Assembly (NCBI GenBank): GCA_963922205.1
Contig: CAWUHX010000217.1
Location: 577,250 to 641,249 of the forward strand
Direction: 5' to 3'
Origin: Romanomermis culicivorax
Lineage: Eukaryota; Nematoda; Enoplea; Mermithida; Mermithidae
DNA length: 64,000 nucleotides
Each line of letters starts with the position of its first letter. The stretch's first letter is position 1. The notes under the pieces were generated by a model. The model saw only the letters and a list, made by a program, of their open reading frames with translations. It ran no database searches and was not told the origin of the DNA. Shown here piece by piece: positions 56,922 to 64,000 of this stretch. The position numbers and the translations under genes were made by a program.

Positions 56922-59900
56922 TTAACAATCTAGAAAATACAAGGCATATTGTAAAACATGCCCGTTTCCACTACCTTCTGCTACTCGTACCATTTTTTCC
57001 TGCAAATCGTCGCAAAGGAAATATTCCTTTGATGAAGTTCCCGGTCGAAGGACGATGCATGCGAAGTGGCTGGAGTTATAAACAATAACCGACAACAGAT
57101 GATATCTGAAAAATGTAGAATTTAAAAAAACAAAACACAACTCCAGTTTGTTTTTACCGTCGTCGATTAAACGTCAACTCCGTCGGCAATGCAAAAACGT
57201 CATTGAATGGTGTGTTGCACAAATAAATTAGGGGCAACATGAGTAGCTGTTGCATCGTAAAGGTAGGCGCAAAAAAAGTTCGTATACCCGGACATTTTGT
57301 CGACCCGTTCTCATGTCTTTGTCCACAAATTTGCTTATTTTTGCGAAGATGTTTATTCGCCAAATTCTCGATTGTTTTATGTTTTATGGTACTATAACAT
57401 AAACGGTAAAGTCCAATTGGGAAAAACAATTTTCGCAAACCTCAAACGCAACTTTTCACTTTAAAACAGAGTGATCCGTAACGGCTTGGTACGGATCACC
57501 TAAATTTCAGACTCAAAAATGTCGGAAATAGTTTGCCAACTTGTTCCACATACTCAACAGGATTAGGGGAACACTTTAAAATCAAAATTTTAAAATTTTT
57601 TTAAATTTTTTAAAATTTTTTAAAAAATTCTAAAATTTTTTAAAATCGTCATAGAAATGTCCGCCGTACTCAGAAACGTAGGAAAACATGTTTCCTCAAC
57701 CCGGAACACAATTTTTCACTTCAATAATTGAGTGATCCATGGCTGAGTGATCCGGGTTTTAGACGTGCATGTCTAAAACCCGGATTATTTTCTCACGGAT
57801 CACCTAAATTTCAGACTCAAAAATGTCGAAAAAAGTTTGCCAACTTGTTCCACATACTCAGCAGGATTAGGGGAACACGTTAACATCAAAATTTTAAAAT
57901 TTTAAAATTTTTTTAAATTTTTTAAAATTTTAAAATTTTCTAAAATCGTTATAGAAATGTCCGCCGTACTCAGAAACGTAGGAAAACATGTTTCCCCAAC
58001 CCAGAACACAATTTTTCACATCAAAAATTGAGTGATCCGTGGCCGAGTGATCCGGGTTTTAGACGTGCATGTCTAAAACCCGGATTATTTTCTCACGGAT
58101 CACCTAAATTTCAGACTCAAAAATGTCGAAAAAAGTTTGCCAACTTGTTCCACATACTAAACAGGGTCAGGGGAACACGTTAAAATCAAAATTTTAAAAT
58201 TTTAAAATTTTTTTAAATTTTTTAAAATTTAAAAAAAAAATTTAAATTTTTTTAATTTCATCATAGAAATGTCCGCCGTACTCAGAAACGTATGAAAACA
58301 TGTTTCCACTTCGAATTGGGTATGCAAACACTTTTTAAAAAGGAAATACTTTTAACAAGTATCTGAAAACCTTAAGAGATTAATCAACAAAAGACTTACA
58401 GTGCATAGCCGGTTATGTCTTGGGTGTTAATCCGCATAGGGCATTTGGCTACGGAACACTCGCTGCGGCGTTGTAGAGTGTACAAGGTGCTGATATGGCT
58501 CAAGAAAAACTCGTCGGCGGCACCGTATAAATCGATCTTCGTATAAATCGATCGTCCTTGGTTATATTTTTCTCTTGTACCGCATTTTTTTGGTAGCGTA
58601 TGTAATTCACCCACTCCAATGCAGCTTCCCCGAATTGATGTTTAAGTGCCAATGTCATGGATTTTTTTAACATTGACAATTCGATGGGTAGCTGTAAAGT
58701 ATCAAATTAATTCATGAATGTTATGTAATACAGCATGTAAATTACCTGTCGCAAGAATTTTGGACAAAACTTTGCCTTAATATAGAAAGTTGTAAGGCCA
58801 GGATCGATTGTACAAGTATTCTGAAGTTGATATTTTTGAACAGTCGGCGAATTTCGGAAGTAATGAATAACGAAGCAGTGCTCGCATTCCCAATAAAATT
58901 TGTTTTCGGGTTTTCTTCGATTATTTTTAAGCGAAAAATAAACTTCGGAAATATTTTTGCAGTCGGGATGGTACCACATTCGGCAATTTTCGGCAACTTG
59001 GGCATCGCATTCAAGCATGCGATTGACAGTTTTATCGACTTGACATTCGCAGAATGTCGGCTTCGCATCTTTCGATTTTAATGACACGTTCAATAAAGCA
59101 TCGTCGTCGACATCGCTAAGGCGGTCTATTATTTCCTCATCCTCTTCGGGTTCTAAATTCGAGAGGTTGTTAGTAATTAGCATTGATAAGTCCATCTGAA
59201 TGCAAAAATTAAATTAGTTCAGCTAAAAAAAAATTCTAAAATAAATTAAATATTACTGGTGGTTTTTGTTGCATTTCCGATATTAAATCCGTGTCTTCAA
59301 TTTCATCGCAGGTTGGAATTTGCGAATCAATTATAATTGTAGTCTCTCTTAAATAGAAAATGGTAATGTGATTAAAATAGGTCTGAATATGTAAGTTTAT
59401 TGGAAGATGTAAGTGCAGATCGTATTTGTTACATGTTTACCTTTTTGTATTTAGAGCTTCGGTGGTTTGCGATTGTGATTCCACCAAAACTGTCGCCTGG
59501 GAGTTGAAATTGGGCGGAGACGCATTACCAATCTTATCGAATAATGATTCGCATTCTTCTTCTATGCGTCTGAATTGAATAATATGTAAATTTGATTTTT
59601 AACCACAATGATAACAAGTATATTTTAACCACTTACTCAAGATGTTTCGCATTCAATCGACCGGCATCGTAGGCACAATTTGTTGTTTCCTCTGAATGCC
59701 CGCGGCAATTCGTAAAATCGCTGTTATTTTTTTCAACGGCATCACTTTGGGAATCGTAGGAATCGTAGGCACAAGTAGCTGTATCTACTTGAGTGTCGAA
59801 ATCCAAATCTTTTGTCGCAGGCTTCTGAATTTTGACGTCGTCAACACAAGTAGCTATTTCTACGTGTTTGTTTGCAGGCTGCCTGATTTCGACGTTCTTA

Positions 59901-62545
59901 TAACAAGTAGCTGTTGCTACTTGTGTGTTTGCGGGCTTCCTGATTTCGACGTCGTCATCACAAGTAGCTGTTTGTACTTGAGTTTCGGAATCCTCGTCGT
60001 CAAATTCAACATAGGTAATTTTCGGCTTTACGTTCGTAAAGTCGTCCTTGCGAGGTCGTTTGCGTCCCAACTTTGATTTACTTATTTTTCGTTTGTCCGC
60101 ATGTCGCAAAGTTGTGATGTTTCTGGTTGCCTTTACGGTAACTGGTAAATTGCACGACAAACGAGCGGCAATCAAGTGGGCGCATGCCTTGTCGCCGCAA
60201 CCGCAGCTGGTGGGGTTGAATCGAACTAGATACACCTGGCCGTTTTCGGTTACGTTGAAGCACTAAAAAAAATTTGCAAATTAATTTAAAAAAATATAAA
60301 CTACATTATGAATTATTACTCTTGATAGGGTGTCGTGGACCACCTTTCCATTTTCGACCAAAAATTGACCGATTCGGAAATTTGAATCGGCATCTCCGCG
60401 GTGATTTAATTTTGGCTCTTCCTTCTGCGGTTGTACGTATACTTGGCCAAATCGACAATATTGTAAAACCTTTCCCGGTTCGATGATATCTCATTTCGGC
60501 ATTTCGTTGGCAGGCCTCAATGGAATGTGGGCGTTTAGCTTGAAATCCCCAAGTCCATATTTGGCGCGGTCATAATCGACGTTGTAATAATTAAACAGGG
60601 TGTGGAAAGCGAGAACGGCCACGTCGATGGGCATTTCTCGCCAAGAATTCCAGCTCTTCAGGACTCTGTTGAAACTTTCGCTAGCGTTGGTCGTTATGCC
60701 TAAAATACGTATTTAAATTAATTAATGAAAACTATATTATTTGCTTTAGTAAATTAAAACTATAGGCTTTTGACGTATGAAAACATTACGTTTGTTAATA
60801 TTTGAAATAATATCAAAATTAACATACCTGAGAAGCTGGAGTACAATCCGATCAGTTCCAACACCCATTTTCCGCTTGTTTGAACAGCTGGCGCAATGGA
60901 CGAAAAGTAATATTGTTTGAATTTTTCGGGCCATTTTTCACTAAGTTCTTCAGCTTTTAATGCTGCTAGATTCTCGGAGTCCGATTTTAGAATCGAATAT
61001 AAATTGCTCACTATGGCAACACGCAAGTCGTTATTTTTGGGACACAAATCGGTAATTTTACGAGTAACGTTTTCGATTAAATGTCACCAGCAATAAACGT
61101 GAATGGTGTTTGGCGTCAAATTTCGGAAATCAAATTCGTGATCGGTAATTATAACGGTTTTGATGTTCCCATTCGTTATACGAATGGGTAGCTGTCGAAA
61201 AATTTTTTTTATGAAGCGGCAATGGTTTTCTTTGAATTTTTTCTCGTGTATAAGTACGGCGAGTGGGAAAACCGGTTGGCCGATAAGGCTTTTTTGGCGA
61301 TAAATTGCTACTGACGCATAAAACTCGCCCAATTCAAACGTCGTGTCGTAAAGAACGACAAATGGCTCGTTTGGATATTCTGTTATTAATTCGTTGATTA
61401 TTTCGGGCGTGTCCGGCAACATACAGGAAACCAAAAAGTCTTGAGGCGTTTGTTCTATGCTCATTATAAATTGGCGTTCATTCTCGCGAATGAACGTGTT
61501 TAAATTGTATATGGCGTCCTTTGTCGGCCGAAATTTATTTTGAATAACGTATTTGAAGTTGGACATCTAAAAGAGTAATTTTAGTTTGTAACACATTTAT
61601 ACTTTAAAACTATGACTGTTGTAAAAATTGTACTAGTTGAGATATTTATTTAATTATATTTACTTGTTTTCGATCTCTGCCATGTACGATAGCTTCCAGT
61701 CCCGGTGGAGCAGGATTGTCTATTCTAATTTTTTCGTACAATTGAGAAGCGGTAAGGTTCGGATCTCGTTTAAGTTCCACTTCTACGAGTTTCTTGATTA
61801 CTGGAGCATTTCGAATAAAGACTCTGTCACTGTTCGAATTATAATGCTTTCGCTTGACGCCATATTTTTCATCGCCAACGTAGTGGACTACTCCGACGTG
61901 TAGTTTTTCGTCCACTGGTGTATTTATCTGCCGATATTCCATTCTTTTAAATTTCTTCTTTGATTCGGAATTTCGATCGCAGGCGACAGCGTAGTGAGTA
62001 GCTGAATACTTTGGATTAGGCCTCGGAAGTTTTCGAACTCCATCGTTTACCCAATTAAAACAATCGCAGAGAAAGGTTTCTATGAGGAAGTACAAATATT
62101 ATATAAGGTTAACATAAATAATGTAACCTGTATATTACTATCTTCTTTGCTGGAGTATGGAAACAAGTAAACGTCTCCTCCTTTTGGACATGGTGACGGT
62201 TTGTTGATTAATCGTTCTGCGTTAGCCGAACCTTAAATATTAGTTACAGTTGGAAAACATACAAACAACTTGTAATTAATTTTGGATGTAAGTTTCACCA
62301 AAATAAACAATTAGCTTACCGATTAACTTATCCAAGTCCTTATATTCTAATCTGCATTGTCTGTTGGTCATAACGGGAATGGCACATCCTGAAGTAACTG
62401 GCGTATCTTATGTTTCGGCAGATGTTGCATTTGCATTTGATTCGATCTTGGGCAGATCATCTTTAGGTTGATCAACTTGCGACGGTAGACTAGGAGTTAG
62501 CTTGAAATCGTCGTCGGAGTCGTATTGGTTGTCGTCCGAATACAT
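56922..62545 (-). pseudogene. MULE transposase gene with SWIM, PHD and peptidase-like domains (12 exons)
   Basis: Exons on the minus strand start at about 62545, 62232, 62079, 61566, 60699, 60262, 59569, 59347, 59195, 58691, 57391 and 57105, ending TAA 56922. Phases agree throughout, giving roughly 1,290 codons. Order: acidic N-terminus; basic region with CDCFNWVNDG; MULE DDE core (LYDTTF, IITDHEF, HVYCW); NASESFNRVLK; SWIM finger CGC...CAH (about 60200); acidic linker with ATC repeats; PHD finger CECQ...C...WYHPDC...WECEHC (about 58850-59060); and a C-terminus like ubiquitin-peptidase His boxes (YHLLSVIVYNSSHFAC...FLCDDL). Breaks: TAA 62408, TGA 61084, TGA 60491, and a 1-nt frame slip near the A-run at 58585. 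It should cut and paste its own element in intact copies. Coordinates may be off by 1 nt in exon 2. Confidence 0.8.
57466..58310. repeat. Three tandem units of about 300 bp inside a transposase-gene intron
   Basis: Units carry ACGGATCACCTAAATTTCAG, a TTTTAAAATT-rich stretch and GTCCGCCGTACTCAGAAACG. Two hairpins with 15-bp arms, ATCCGGGTTTTAGAC and its complement around GTGCAT, lie at 57750-57785 and 58050-58085. Confidence 0.8.
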
Positions 62546-63459
62546 TACTTGAGTAGCTGTGAGCGACTTTGTGAATGTCAATTATTGTTGACTTTGTGAG
62601 TAGCTGACAGACAACGAATTTACTATAAATTCTAATTGCTAGGTCGTGGTCTATATCGACAGAGAATAATTTGGTTGGTGACGTGTGAGTAGCTGACGTA
62701 AAAGCGATAAATCGTTGAATTTTTAATTTCTATCATAGACGGTGAGTAGCTGTGGATCCAATTACGTAATTGCGAAAAAATACAATTTCATTCGTCGTTT
62801 GCTAAAGCAAAAAATACGGAAAATAAATAACAATCAATAATACCATAAGCATTAACTAAAATTACTTAATACATTAGGCTAACACAAAAAGTAATATTAG
62901 TTGTCAATCTTACTTTTAGGTGTCATTCGTTGTTTCTTTGAAACGCAAGACTCGGGTCGGGCGGGCAAAAATGCGTTGCGTTGCTTTGCTTGCGCTGCGC
63001 GATGAAGAAATGGGGCGCAATATCAATGTTACAGTAAACAGCTACCTGCAATTTGAAATGCAATATATGTACAAACATGAACACAATTGTATCTAACAGT
63101 CACAATATTTATTTCACATAAACAATATAATGACATTTGATCTTCTTAGGGTTTTCAGGCCCAGATTTTTCTCCTGGTACAACACAAGCTTGCAAAATTG
63201 TTTTCCTATGTACAATTCTATACATGACCCATCAATCCAACCCGAGATTCGTAACATTCTTCATTGCGCAACACATAATCAATTTTTGCTTCCTGTCCTT
63301 TGTCCACATGGAATGAGTGACCAGTAAACATTACAGTAGGAAACGAATGTTTACCTTTATGCACAAACATGGACTTTGCCCCTAAGATGCACCTTAATAG
63401 AATAGCGTATCATTCTTGCTTGAAAGAAGAATTACTCTACAAACCTTTTTTCACTCGAA
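62546..63459. promoter_or_regulatory. Divergent intergenic region of the MULE-type element
   Basis: Lies between the two divergent genes and should hold both promoters. GAGTAGCTG occurs at 62551, 62598, 62697 and 62744 on the plus strand, and CAGCTAC at 63039, so the motif flips orientation inside this region. A small GC-rich patch lies at about 62945-63015. No clear TATA box was found. Confidence 0.45.
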
Positions 63460-64000
63460 ATGCCTCGCATACACGTATCAATAAGCATTGGGAGACATCG
63501 AAGAAGAGTGGACAATGCCCGGCGTCATCCACGTCGTTTGCGTAGACGGGCCAGACAGCTACTCAACGGCAATCAAGATCATGTCGTTGATATAGCTAAT
63601 CCAATTCCGGAATTTCCCCAACGCGAACCCCCGCAAGAAGCACAGCTACTCAACGGCAATGAAGACCCTGTCGTTGATATGGCTAATCCGATTCCAGAAA
63701 TTGACGATGATGATTTGCCATTGATTCTAATAAGAGCACCCCGAAGAGGTAAATAGATTCCACATTGTAACCATAATCATTTGAAAAATATGAAAAAGGA
63801 CGATCATTATGTAAACAGAAAGATAATTATGCTGTATAAAGGAGATACATTGAAAGTTAATAATTGTCCTTAATTTTTTTTCCAATGAATGTGCAGCGTG
63901 ACGAGGACAACAACGTCGGCGACGCAACAATAGACAAATTGGGGTTAGGCGTCGGAACATGAGACGTGGTGCAAACCCTCCACGCCGCGAAGAAAATCCA
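63460..64000 (+). CDS. Arginine-rich protein with an internal repeat, partial at the right edge
   Basis: ATG 63460 opens a very basic N-terminus (RRLRRRARQ). Two copies of a repeat follow (QLLNGN-D-VVD-ANPIPE, about 63556-63600 and 63643-63690), then an acidic DDDDLP patch. A donor GTAAAT follows at 63749. The frame continues best from an acceptor at about 63905 into another arginine-rich stretch (QQRRRRRNNRQ) that runs off the window. A stronger-looking acceptor at 63896 would give an early stop. Function unknown. The basic/acidic make-up suggests nucleic-acid or chromatin binding. It is probably the second protein of the MULE-type element. Confidence 0.5.

Larger units (their letters stand above)
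52703..64000. mobile_element. Large MULE-type composite element, right end outside the window
   Basis: At 52702/52703 the Helitron-like sequence gives way to GATCCGGATC-rich DNA. That is followed by four classes of tandem repeat (to about 56640), a transposase gene (56922-62545, minus) and a divergent basic-protein gene (63460 onward). GTCTAAAACC words occur both in the left arrays and inside the transposase-gene intron, tying the parts together. Long, repeat-filled ends and a MULE transposase fit a Mutator-like element. The opposite inverted end and the target duplication are not visible, so the left border is inferred. Confidence 0.6.

Noticed and set aside
58530..58570. A 16-bp direct repeat (CGTATAAATCGATCTT) in exon 10 of the MULE gene, considered as the cause of the frameshift
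   Set aside because: Removing one copy does not restore the downstream frame. A single-base slip in the nearby A-run at 58585-58591 does.
1..64000. tRNA and rRNA genes
   Set aside because: I looked for cloverleaf-like A/B-box pairs and rRNA-like conserved blocks and found none that I could support.

Overview
The window is metazoan nuclear DNA. It is AT-rich, its genes are split by spliceosomal introns of about 60 bp to 14 kb, and AATAAA signals follow the 3' ends. Acceptor sites include TTTCAG, TAG and AAG. Small introns, frequent TACTGTAG words and dense small transposons suggest a small invertebrate, possibly a nematode or another ecdysozoan, but I cannot name the species. About four-fifths of the window is mobile or repetitive DNA.

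Host genes. (1) 3713-4205 (+) is the last exon of an unrecognised gene. (2) 15237-33317 (-) is a CCDC149-like coiled-coil gene with six exons whose phases all fit; its first intron is about 14 kb. (3) 34821-37262 (+) is a two-exon gene for a small secreted protein. (4) 42517-47227 (+) is a six-exon glucose-6-phosphatase catalytic subunit with its catalytic motifs intact. (5) 50327-50732 (+) holds two possible exons of an unknown gene.

Mobile DNA. A Helitron-like repeat family occurs three times (6645-9975, 20818-33185, 51159-52702). It begins TC, ends CTAG after a small hairpin, sits between A and T, and carries a minisatellite array. Copy 2 lies in CCDC149 intron 1 and is split by a 9.25-kb Ty3/gypsy-type LTR retrotransposon (20875-30128). 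That retrotransposon has an envelope-like glycoprotein region between gag and protease, which is an unusual place, and this copy is dead. Copy 3 is interrupted at about 52,702 by a large MULE-type element that runs off the right edge. The MULE element has about 4 kb of layered tandem repeats, a 12-exon minus-strand gene (MULE transposase, SWIM finger, PHD finger, peptidase-like C-terminus) and a divergent gene for an arginine-rich protein. Smaller elements include PIF/Harbinger-like MITEs with TNA target duplications, a 604-bp hAT-like element with an 8-bp duplication, and a repeatedly inserted MITE family with TATAGTCTG ends.

The two observations I find most worth following are in the right-hand element. 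The word GTAGCTG (mostly GAGTAGCTG) occurs 14 times in 6.5 kb, and its orientation flips in the space between the two divergent genes. Separately, about eight diverged tandem units each carry a TATA-like box in a conserved arrangement of blocks.
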